From: an uncultured Pelagibacteraceae bacterium
Lineage (GTDB): Bacteria; Pseudomonadota; Alphaproteobacteria; Pelagibacterales; Pelagibacteraceae
NCBI GenBank assembly: GCA_902587515.1
Contig: CACILM010000005.1
Coordinates: 1-64,000 of the forward strand
Reading direction: 5' to 3'
Length of the DNA: 64,000 nucleotides
In this document: one piece after another, positions 10,401 through 18,073 of the stretch
How positions within the stretch are numbered: position 1 is the first letter of the stretch
Layout of the letters: each line of letters opens with the position of its first letter
Notes under the pieces: generated by a model
What the model was told of the DNA's origin: nothing
Database searches by the model: none
Seen by the model: only the letters and a program-made list of their open reading frames with translations
Position numbers and translations under genes: made by a program

Positions 10401-11480
10401 ATGGTATCAATTAAAGAATCTTTAACTTTTGATGATGTACTGTTACTTCCGCAATACTCTGATGTATTGCCTCGCGAAACAGATATTTCTTTAAACTTAA
10501 CAAATAAATTAAATTTAAGAGTACCATTTTTATCTTCTGCAATGGATACGGTAACTGAGTCTAAAATGGCTATTGCAATTGCTAAAGCAGGAGGTATTGG
10601 AATAATTCATCGAAACCTGAATATCAAAGAGCAAACAAAAGAAATAATTAAGGTTAAGAAAAAAAAATTACTTGTAGGTGCTGCAGTTGGCACTAATGAG
10701 GAAGATGTTGAAAGAGCAAAATCTTTAATAACTAATGGATGTGACCTAATTGTAATTGATACAGCACATGGTCATAGCAAAAAAGTATTAAAAACGCTAT
10801 CAAAGTTAAAAACAATTGATGACTCAATTCCTTTTTGTGTAGGAAATATTGCTACAGGAGAAGCTGCTAAAAAATTGTACAATTCAGGAGCAGATATTAT
10901 CAAAGTTGGTATTGGACCAGGTTCAATCTGCACAACAAGAATGGTTGCCGGAATTGGCGTACCGCAAATATCTGCAATTTTAGAAGTTAAGAATGCACTA
11001 AAGAAAAAAAAAATTAAAATTATTTCTGATGGTGGAATAAAATTTTCTGGTGATATTGCAAAAGCGTTAGCAGCTGGTGCAGATGCAATTATGATGGGTT
11101 CTATTTTTGCTGGAACAGATGAGAGTCCAGGTCAAAAATTTAAAATAAAGGGTAAATTCTATAAACAATACAGAGGAATGGGATCAATTGGAGCAATGTC
11201 TTCAGGTTCTGCGAATAGGTATTTTCAAAAAAATTACAAAGATAAATCAAAATTTGTTCCAGAAGGTGTCGAAGGTAGAGTAGAATATAAAGGAAGTGTA
11301 TCAAAAATTATTTATCAACTTAAGGGAGGGTTAAGATCATCAATGGGTTATATAGGCGCGCAAAATTTAGGTCAAATAACTAGAAACGCTAAGTTTATTA
11401 AAATTACAAAAGCTGGATTCTATGAGAGTATGGTACATAGTGTTGAAATGACGCAAAAAACAATTAATTATAAGTTATGA
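10401..11480 (+). CDS. guaB: IMP dehydrogenase lacking the CBS regulatory module
   Basis: GuaB oxidises IMP to XMP, the committed step to GMP. The catalytic barrel is complete: 'FDDVLLLPQYSDV' at the N-terminus, the catalytic loop GPGSICTTR (Cys177), the IMP-phosphate loops and the flap segment 'GMGSIGAMSSGSANRYF'. However, the protein has only 359 residues, against about 485 in the family. The sequence passes from 'IIHRNLNIKEQ' (about 68-78) almost directly into 'KLLVGAAVG' (about 89-97), exactly where the roughly 120-residue CBS pair is normally inserted. No frame break is seen, so this looks like a genuine CBS-less enzyme. It overlaps the next gene by four bases (ATGA). Confidence 0.96.
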   Translation: MVSIKESLTFDDVLLLPQYSDVLPRETDISLNLTNKLNLRVPFLSSAMDTVTESKMAIAIAKAGGIGIIHRNLNIKEQTKEIIKVKKKKLLVGAAVGTNEEDVERAKSLITNGCDLIVIDTAHGHSKKVLKTLSKLKTIDDSIPFCVGNIATGEAAKKLYNSGADIIKVGIGPGSICTTRMVAGIGVPQISAILEVKNALKKKKIKIISDGGIKFSGDIAKALAAGADAIMMGSIFAGTDESPGQKFKIKGKFYKQYRGMGSIGAMSSGSANRYFQKNYKDKSKFVPEGVEGRVEYKGSVSKIIYQLKGGLRSSMGYIGAQNLGQITRNAKFIKITKAGFYESMVHSVEMTQKTINYKL

Positions 11481-11902
11481 CAAATAAAGTCTTTAAAATT
11501 TTTTTAATAATACTTTTCTTTTATCCAAATATTTTGCTAGCTAATACTGAATATTTTGAAGAGGGCTTAAGCCTTTTTAAAAATAAAAAATTTAATGAAG
11601 CAAAGTTCAAATTTGAGCAAGATATAGTTTTTAACCCTAAAAGTGAAATGTCATATTTATATCTTTCAAAAATTTTTAGAAGTTTCGATGATAAAAATTT
11701 AGAAGAACAAAATTTGAATACTGTAATTTTAATCAATCCAAAGAATGAGGAGGCTATCTATAATTTAGCAAAATTAAAATTAGACTCATCAGATTATAAG
11801 AAAAGTGAAGAGCTAAATGATAGACTGATGATGCTGTGTAATAACTTTTGTGAAAAAAGTAAAAAGTTAAAAAAAGAAATTGAAAATTTATCAAAAAAAT
11901 AA
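11477..11902 (+). CDS. Secreted TPR-like protein inside the gua operon
   Basis: The protein has 141 residues. It starts with a signal peptide (Lys-containing n-region, hydrophobic core about 5-21, probable cleavage after LLA-N). The rest is alpha-helical with two or three TPR-like units, for example 'EEGLSLFKNKKFNEAKFKFEQ', 'AIYNLAKLKLDSSDYKKSEEL'. Three cysteines are present, two near the C-terminus (CNNFC). It overlaps guaB by four bases and abuts guaA directly, so it is co-transcribed with GMP synthesis genes although it should be periplasmic. I do not recognise a named family beyond TPR. Confidence 0.75.
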   Translation: MTNKVFKIFLIILFFYPNILLANTEYFEEGLSLFKNKKFNEAKFKFEQDIVFNPKSEMSYLYLSKIFRSFDDKNLEEQNLNTVILINPKNEEAIYNLAKLKLDSSDYKKSEELNDRLMMLCNNFCEKSKKLKKEIENLSKK

Positions 11903-13462
11903 ATGCAATTTCAAAAGGAAAAGAAAAAAATTTTAATTATAGATTTTGGTTCACAAGTAACAAAATTAATTGCTAGAAGAATAAGAGATTTAGGTGTTTA
12001 TTCTGAGGTGATAACACCTATTGAAATTAAAAGAATTAAAAGTTTCGATTTGATAAAAGGAATTGTACTTTCAGGTGGCCCATCATCAGTAACAAGTCAT
12101 GAATTTCAAAGTGTACCGAAAAATATATTTTTAAAAAAAATTCCAATACTTGGCATATGTTATGGATTACAACTTATTTCAAAACTGAAGGGTGGAAAGA
12201 TAAAATCATCAAAAAAAAGGAGAGAATTTGGAAGAGCTTATATTTTTAAAAAAAGAAACTCATTATTAACAAAAAATTTTTTCAAACCAAAAATGTCTGT
12301 TTGGATGAGTCACGAAGATGCAGTAGTAAAATTACCACAAAACTTTTCCGCAATCGCATACACTAAAGATTCGAAACTAACTATTATAGAAAATAAAAAG
12401 CAGAAAATTTATGGTGTCCAGTTTCATCCTGAAGTAACTCATACTGACAATGGAAAACAAATATTTAAAAATTTTTTATTTTCAATATGTAAAATAAAAA
12501 AAAATTGGAGTGTAGTTTCACAAAAAAAGCGCCTAATAAAAGAAGTTAAAAATAAAATTAAAAAAGACAGAGTTATCTGCGCTCTCTCAGGAGGTGTTGA
12601 TAGCAGTGTAGTTGCTTTATTAATAAACAAGGCAATTAAAAAAAAATTAATTTGTATTATGGTTGACACAGGACTAATGAGAAAAAATGAGTTTAAATAT
12701 ACCTATAAAGCTTTCAAAGAAAAATATGGACTTAATGTAAAATTGATTAATGCTTCAAAAATTTTTCTCAAAAAACTTAAAAATATCTCAAATCCTGAAA
12801 AAAAAAGAAAAATTATTGGAAATTTATTTATTAAGATTTTTGAAAATGAAGCAAAAAAATACCGGAATGTTAAATATTTAGCACAAGGAACACTCTATCC
12901 AGATATCATTGAAAGTAAATCTTCAACAGGAAGTAAAACGTCCAAAATCAAATCTCATCACAATGTTGGTGGGTTGCCAAAACAAATGAATTTTAAATTA
13001 ATCGAGCCATTAAAAGAGTTCTTTAAAGATGAAGTAAGAATTTTGGGAAAATCTTTAGGTCTTTCAAATGATATTTGTAATAGACATCCCTTTCCTGGAC
13101 CAGGTCTTGCCATAAGGATAATAGGTAACATTAACCAAGAAAAAATTAGAATACTTCAAGAAGCAGACCAAATTTATGTAAATGAATTAAATAAAAATAA
13201 ACTTTATGATAAAATTTGGCAAGCTTATGCAGCTCTTCTTCCTTTTAAAACTGTTGGAGTTATGGGAGACTCGAGAACTTATGAGTACACTTGTTTAATA
13301 AGAGCTGTAACTTCTGAAGATGGTATGACTGCAGATTATTTCAATTTTCCAAAAGAATTTTTAGATAAAATCTCTAATAAAATTGTAAATAATGTTAAAG
13401 GAATTAATAGAGTAGTATATGATATTAGCTCTAAACCACCAAGCACTATTGAATTAGAATAA
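11903..13462 (+). CDS. guaA: GMP synthase (glutamine-hydrolysing)
   Basis: GuaA aminates XMP to GMP using glutamine and ATP. The class I glutamine amidotransferase domain (about 1-195) shows the nucleophile motif GICYGLQL and the His/Glu pair in QFHPEVTHT. The ATP-pyrophosphatase P-loop ALSGGVDSS follows at about residue 228, and the C-terminal dimerisation domain ends with '[13 protein letters not shown]'. The 519-residue length is normal. It begins immediately after the TPR gene, placing both enzymes from IMP to GMP in one operon. Confidence 0.97.
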   Translation: MQFQKEKKKILIIDFGSQVTKLIARRIRDLGVYSEVITPIEIKRIKSFDLIKGIVLSGGPSSVTSHEFQSVPKNIFLKKIPILGICYGLQLISKLKGGKIKSSKKRREFGRAYIFKKRNSLLTKNFFKPKMSVWMSHEDAVVKLPQNFSAIAYTKDSKLTIIENKKQKIYGVQFHPEVTHTDNGKQIFKNFLFSICKIKKNWSVVSQKKRLIKEVKNKIKKDRVICALSGGVDSSVVALLINKAIKKKLICIMVDTGLMRKNEFKYTYKAFKEKYGLNVKLINASKIFLKKLKNISNPEKKRKIIGNLFIKIFENEAKKYRNVKYLAQGTLYPDIIESKSSTGSKTSKIKSHHNVGGLPKQMNFKLIEPLKEFFKDEVRILGKSLGLSNDICNRHPFPGPGLAIRIIGNINQEKIRILQEADQIYVNELNKNKLYDKIWQAYAALLPFKTVGVMGDSRTYEYTCLIRAVTSEDGMTADYFNFPKEFLDKISNKIVNNVKGINRVVYDISSKPPSTIELE

Positions 13463-13473
13463 AAGTTTTTGAA

Positions 13474-14265
13474 ATGAATATAAAAATAAGAAATATTTTA
13501 AAAAAAAAAAATAAATCAAAAATAGTTTGTTTGACTGCTTATTCAAAAAATATTGCAAAAATTTTAGATAATCACTGTGATATAGTTTTAGTAGGTGACT
13601 CTATGGCTAATGTTTTATATGGATTAGAAGATACCCATAAATTAAATTTGGATACTGTAATAAATCATACATTAAGTGTAAAAAAAGGAATTAAAAAGTC
13701 ACTCTTAATAGTCGATATGCCTAAAGGAACTTACAATAACAAAAAAAAAGCAAAAAAAAATGCTAAATTAATTATGAAGCTTACAAAATGTGATGCCGTA
13801 AAATTAGAAAGTAACAAAAAAAATTTTAATATAATTAAAGAATTAGTAAAATCTAAAATTCCAGTAATGGGTCATATAGGCTACACTCCACAATATAAAA
13901 AAAAGTTTAAAATCGAAGGACAATCAAGTTATGCAGCAAATAAACTTTTAAAAGAGGCAAAATTAATTGAAAAGGCCGGTGCATTTTCGATAGTACTTGA
14001 ATGTTTGACGCCAAATTCATCTGCGTTGATAACAAAAAATATTAATATTCCAACTATAGGCATAGGATCATCAAATCAATGTGATGGTCAAATACTAGTG
14101 ACAGATGATATGCTTGGAATGAGTGGTTTTTACCCTAAATTTGTAAAAAAATATGCAATACTTAACAGAACAATTGAAAAAGCTGTGAAAAAATATACTA
14201 GGGACGTAAAAAAAGGAATATTTCCCCAAAAAAAAAACTTTCTTAATGGAACAAAATTTAAATAA
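13474..14265 (+). CDS. panB: 3-methyl-2-oxobutanoate hydroxymethyltransferase
   Basis: PanB adds a hydroxymethyl group from methylene-tetrahydrofolate to 2-oxoisovalerate, the first committed step of pantothenate synthesis. The 263-residue barrel shows 'ILVGDSMANVLYG'-like metal-site residues ('IVLVGDSMANVLYGLEDT'), the catalytic region 'PVMGHIGYTPQ' and 'TIGIGSSNQCDGQILVTDDMLG'. No panC or panD is adjacent. The protein is very lysine-rich, like its neighbours. Its last 20 bp overlap the start of the next gene. Confidence 0.94.
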   Translation: MNIKIRNILKKKNKSKIVCLTAYSKNIAKILDNHCDIVLVGDSMANVLYGLEDTHKLNLDTVINHTLSVKKGIKKSLLIVDMPKGTYNNKKKAKKNAKLIMKLTKCDAVKLESNKKNFNIIKELVKSKIPVMGHIGYTPQYKKKFKIEGQSSYAANKLLKEAKLIEKAGAFSIVLECLTPNSSALITKNINIPTIGIGSSNQCDGQILVTDDMLGMSGFYPKFVKKYAILNRTIEKAVKKYTRDVKKGIFPQKKNFLNGTKFK

Positions 14266-14755
14266 TAAAATTGAAATTAAAACAAGACTAATAAGCTTTT
14301 ATAAAGAGAACAGAATTAAAATACAAATTTTTTTTATATTAATATTAGTTTTAGTAGTAGTTACTTCTTTTTTAAAAATTAATAATGAAAAGAAAAATAA
14401 CATTATTTCTGAAAAATATATTGAGGCAGGGATACTATTTACAAATAATGAAAAGGATAAATCCAAAAAAATTTATGAAGACATATTAAAATCAAATAAT
14501 AGGTTTTATTCATCTTTAGCTCTCAACATTATTTTAGAAAAAAACTTGGAAAAAAATAAAGAAAAAATTTTAGAATATTTTGATAAAGTCGAAAATTTAC
14601 AAAACAATAAAGAGCAAAAAGATATTTTGAAACTTAAAAAAGCTTTATTCTTTTTAAAAAATTCTGAAGATGAAAAAGCAAAAAAACTATTAAACGAATT
14701 AATAAAATCTGAGTCAAAGATTAAAGATCTAGCTGAAAAAATATTAGTTTATTGA
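14246..14755 (+). CDS. Membrane-anchored TPR-like protein (YfgM-like position upstream of BamB)
   Basis: The protein has 169 residues: a short cytoplasmic N-terminus, one transmembrane segment (about 28-45, 'IFFILILVLVVVTSF'), then a helical, Lys/Glu-rich periplasmic domain with weak TPR-like periodicity. In many proteobacteria a single-pass TPR-like protein of this size (YfgM family) is encoded next to bamB and works with the periplasmic side of the translocon. The assignment rests on topology and synteny; sequence conservation is low. It overlaps panB by 20 bp and is followed by bamB after 12 bp. Confidence 0.65.
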   Translation: MEQNLNNKIEIKTRLISFYKENRIKIQIFFILILVLVVVTSFLKINNEKKNNIISEKYIEAGILFTNNEKDKSKKIYEDILKSNNRFYSSLALNIILEKNLEKNKEKILEYFDKVENLQNNKEQKDILKLKKALFFLKNSEDEKAKKLLNELIKSESKIKDLAEKILVY

Positions 14756-14767
14756 TAAAAAGGTGTT

Positions 14768-16093
14768 ATGAGAATATTTTTAATTTTAATAATCTCTATA
14801 ATATTTCAAAGTTGCTCATTTGATAATAAATCAGGTATATGGAAAAGAGAGTCTTTCTCAGAGAAAGAGGAAAAAGATGACTTTTCACAATTTGAAGAAC
14901 TTTCTAGTGTTAAAAATACTTTTAATGAAGAAATAATTATCAAAAATGATTTTAAGTTTAGTTTACCTTCCTCATTTAATAACTCTGAGTGGCCTGATAT
15001 TTTTTACAATAAGACAAATAATTCTAAAAATTTTAGCTATAGTGAATTAAATCGTAAATCTTTTAATAGTAAAAAGATATCTAATCAGAAAATAAATGAT
15101 TTTATCTTGTATGATAATGAAAATATAATTTCAACTGACACAAAAGGTAATATAATTGTTTATTCATTAACTTACAAAAAAAAAATTTTAAACTTTAATT
15201 TTTATAAAAAAAAGTTCAAAAAAAATATTAAAAAACTTAATATTATCGTAAATGAAAAAATTATATATGTATCTGATAATTTAGGTTATCTTTATTCGCT
15301 TGATTATAATGACAACAAAGTTTTATGGGCAAAAAATTTTAAAATACCATTTAGATCAAATATTAAAATATTTGAAGATAAATTAATTTTATCAAATCAA
15401 AATAATCAAATTTTTTATGTAGATAAAAATAATGGTAATATTTTAAAATTAATTCCAACTGAAGAAACAACTGTAAAAAATAAATTTATAAATAATATTT
15501 CTTTGGACAACGATTCAACCTTTTTCTTAAACACTTTCGGATCTTTATACTCTATTGACAACAAAAGAATGCAAATAAACTGGTTTATAAATTTAAATCA
15601 AACTACAAATGTCGATCCAAGTAATTTATTTTTAGGAAATACATTAGTGAAAACACAAGATAAAATTGTTGTAACCACTAATCATTTTACTTATGTCTTA
15701 GATAGCAATACAGGAACAATACTCTTCAAAAAAAATTTTTCTTCATTTATTAAACCATTAATAATAAGTAAATATTTATTTTTAATCACTAAAAATGACT
15801 TACTCGTCGCTTTAGATTTGAATTCTGGTCAAATTATTTACTCTCATAATATTAATAATAAAATCTCAAAATTTATTAATACAAAAAGACGAAAAGCTGA
15901 ATTTAAAAATATTTATATGATAAATAGTAAATTATTTATATTTTTGAAAAATTCTTATGTAATAGTTTTTAATACTAATGGAAATATTGAAAAAATTGTA
16001 AAATTGCCCTCTAAAATTAACTCTCAACCGATATTTATAAATGACTATATTATTTTTATTGACAGTAGAAAAAGAGTTTTCATTGTTAATTAA
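14768..16093 (+). CDS. bamB: BamB-like outer-membrane assembly lipoprotein (PQQ-type beta-propeller)
   Basis: The N-terminus is a lipoprotein signal ending in the lipobox FQSC (lipidated Cys16). The remaining roughly 425 residues contain repeated beta-propeller blades with PQQ-like signatures such as 'YVSDNLGYLYSLDYNDNKVLWAKNF' (shortened sense: blade ending in W-x-N/F) and 'VLDSNTGTILFKKNF'. BamB is a scaffold of the BAM complex that inserts outer-membrane beta-barrels. The start follows AAAAAGGTG, a good ribosome-binding site. In many proteobacteria der follows bamB, but here purF converges on it with a four-base TTAA overlap. Confidence 0.82.
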   Translation: MRIFLILIISIIFQSCSFDNKSGIWKRESFSEKEEKDDFSQFEELSSVKNTFNEEIIIKNDFKFSLPSSFNNSEWPDIFYNKTNNSKNFSYSELNRKSFNSKKISNQKINDFILYDNENIISTDTKGNIIVYSLTYKKKILNFNFYKKKFKKNIKKLNIIVNEKIIYVSDNLGYLYSLDYNDNKVLWAKNFKIPFRSNIKIFEDKLILSNQNNQIFYVDKNNGNILKLIPTEETTVKNKFINNISLDNDSTFFLNTFGSLYSIDNKRMQINWFINLNQTTNVDPSNLFLGNTLVKTQDKIVVTTNHFTYVLDSNTGTILFKKNFSSFIKPLIISKYLFLITKNDLLVALDLNSGQIIYSHNINNKISKFINTKRRKAEFKNIYMINSKLFIFLKNSYVIVFNTNGNIEKIVKLPSKINSQPIFINDYIIFIDSRKRVFIVN

Positions 16094-17541
16094 CTGTTAG
16101 ATTTTCCGCTCAAAAGAGAAAGTTGTTTTACTTTCAAACCTTCTAAATTATCTGATGGTTTAACTGGATAGTCTCCAGTGAAATAATGATCACTAAATTG
16201 AGGATATACTATATTTCTCTTTTCTCCAATTAAAGCTTTATATAATCCATCCAAACTTAAAAATTTTAAACTTTTTGCTTTGATGTATTTAGTCATCTCA
16301 GAAATGCATCTGTTATGGGCCAATAACTCTTCTTTAGTGGGCATATCCACCCCATAAAAATCAGGAAATTTAATTTGAGGACAAGCAATTCTTACATGTA
16401 CCTCAGCAGCACCAGCTTCATAAAGCATTTTAACAATTTTATGACAAGTAGTTCCACGAACTAAAGAGTCATCTATCAAAATAATAGATTTATTTTTTAC
16501 AATTGTTTTAGTGGAACTAAGTTTAAGCTTAACTCCTAAACTTCTTATATTTTGTGAAGGTTCAATAAAAGTTCTACCAACGTAATGATTTCTTATTAAT
16601 CCAAGCTCAAATTTTTTATTTGATTGTTCAGCATACCCTAATGCAGCTGGAACTCCCGAGTCAGGCACCGGTACTACCATATCAGCTGAAAGATCGGTTT
16701 CTTTTGCTAGTTCTTTACCAAGATTTTTTCTATATTCATAAGCACACTTACCACTGATAAGACTATCTGGTCTTGCAAAATAAATGTATTCAAAAATACA
16801 TGGCCTAGGTTTTTGTTTAGGAAAAGGCTTTATACTTGAAAGTTTTCCCTTCTCAACTATAACAATTTCACCATTTTCAATTTCTCTAACAAATTCTGCT
16901 CCTATAATGTCTAAAGCGCAAGTTTCAGATGCAAAAATATATGATTTTTTTAACTTTCCAATCACAAGCGGCCTAATACCAAATGGGTCGCGAACCCCTA
17001 CTAATTTTTTGTTTGTCATTAAGATTAAAGAATAACCACCTTGAATTTGAAAAAGAGCCTCAATTAATTTGTCTATAAATTTATCTCTTTTTGATTTTGC
17101 TATCAGCTGCACTATAGTTTCTGTATCGCTGGTAGTTCTAAAAATAGCTCCATCTTTTACCAAACTTTCTCTTAGATAAAGTGCATTAGTTAAATTTCCG
17201 TTATGTGCTAGGCTTAATCCTCCCATGTGTAAATCAGCAAAAAAAGGCTGTATATTTCTCAATGATGTTTCACCTGTTGTGGAATATCTATTGTGACCAA
17301 CAGCAAATTCTCCTGGAAGTTTTTTTAAAGTTTCTGGATCTGTAAAGTGATCACCTACAAGACCTTGCCTCTTTTCTGAGTGATAATTTGTTCCATCAAA
17401 TGAAACTATACCACAACCCTCTTGTCCTCTATGTTGCAGAGCATGAAGTCCTAGAGCTACTAAAGCAGAGGCATCTTCGTGATTGGAAATACCAAATACT
17501 CCACATTCTTCATTAAGTTTATCCAGACTAGATTTTTTCAA
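16090..17541 (-). CDS. purF: Amidophosphoribosyltransferase without Fe-S ligands
   Basis: PurF makes phosphoribosylamine from PRPP and glutamine, the first step of purine synthesis. Cys13 after an 11-12 residue propeptide (EE/CGVFGI) would be the glutaminase nucleophile after processing, and the PRPP loop 'ILIDDSLVRGTT' is intact (about 354-365). In the [4Fe-4S] PurF type of Bacillus, four cysteines bind the cluster. Here only the first is kept (Cys248 in PCIFEYIYF); the second is Asp394 (FPDFYG) and the C-terminal pair region before FTGDYP (about 446-453) has no cysteine. The enzyme thus looks like a former Fe-S type that lost the cluster. It overlaps cvpA by 14 bp. Confidence 0.96.
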   Translation of the reverse strand: MKKSSLDKLNEECGVFGISNHEDASALVALGLHALQHRGQEGCGIVSFDGTNYHSEKRQGLVGDHFTDPETLKKLPGEFAVGHNRYSTTGETSLRNIQPFFADLHMGGLSLAHNGNLTNALYLRESLVKDGAIFRTTSDTETIVQLIAKSKRDKFIDKLIEALFQIQGGYSLILMTNKKLVGVRDPFGIRPLVIGKLKKSYIFASETCALDIIGAEFVREIENGEIVIVEKGKLSSIKPFPKQKPRPCIFEYIYFARPDSLISGKCAYEYRKNLGKELAKETDLSADMVVPVPDSGVPAALGYAEQSNKKFELGLIRNHYVGRTFIEPSQNIRSLGVKLKLSSTKTIVKNKSIILIDDSLVRGTTCHKIVKMLYEAGAAEVHVRIACPQIKFPDFYGVDMPTKEELLAHNRCISEMTKYIKAKSLKFLSLDGLYKALIGEKRNIVYPQFSDHYFTGDYPVKPSDNLEGLKVKQLSLLSGKSNS

Positions 17542-18073
17542 TTTTTTCTTTCGTATCTATAAAATCTTCACTAGAGGGGAATTCCTCTATAAGTATTTTA
17601 CTACTTTTATTTATTAAATTAAAACTAAGAGCACTTTCAGCTGATATACCCCAATTTTGATATGGATAAAACCAATTTAATATAGAAAATATACACACAG
17701 ACACAACATATCCTTTAAAAATTCCAAATAACAATCCAAAAGTTTTATCAATTGAACCAACACCAGTCCATGTCATAGCTTTTCCTAAAGCTTTTCCAAT
17801 TATAATAGTAAAAAATAGAGTAAATATAAATATCACTATACCAATACCTACATTATTTATGAATTCAGATTTTATGTAATCACCTACCAAGGGTTGAGTC
17901 TTAGGAACTAAAATAATTGTAATAATCGTAGAAAAAACCCATTTCATGAAAGAAATAAGACTAAGAGAGAAACCTTTTACAAAACACTGAATAATGAAGT
18001 AAATCAAAATAATTATAAAAACTACGTCAAAAATATGAATTTTATTTAAAATTTTTAAAAATTCCTCAATCAT
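17528..18073 (-). CDS. cvpA: CvpA-family membrane protein
   Basis: The protein has about 181 residues and four predicted transmembrane segments. The family segment 'IHIFDVVFIIILIYFIIQCFVKGF' corresponds to the first helix and loop, and 'GFSLSLISF' and a Gly-rich turn before the last helix are also typical. CvpA proteins of inner membranes are linked to colicin V production in E. coli and commonly lie just upstream of purF, as here. I place the start at ATG 18073, overlapping the upstream stop by 8 bp; an in-frame ATG at 18100 would add nine residues inside the upstream gene. The molecular function is not established. Confidence 0.85.
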   Translation of the reverse strand: MIEEFLKILNKIHIFDVVFIIILIYFIIQCFVKGFSLSLISFMKWVFSTIITIILVPKTQPLVGDYIKSEFINNVGIGIVIFIFTLFFTIIIGKALGKAMTWTGVGSIDKTFGLLFGIFKGYVVSVCIFSILNWFYPYQNWGISAESALSFNLINKSSKILIEEFPSSEDFIDTKEKIEKI

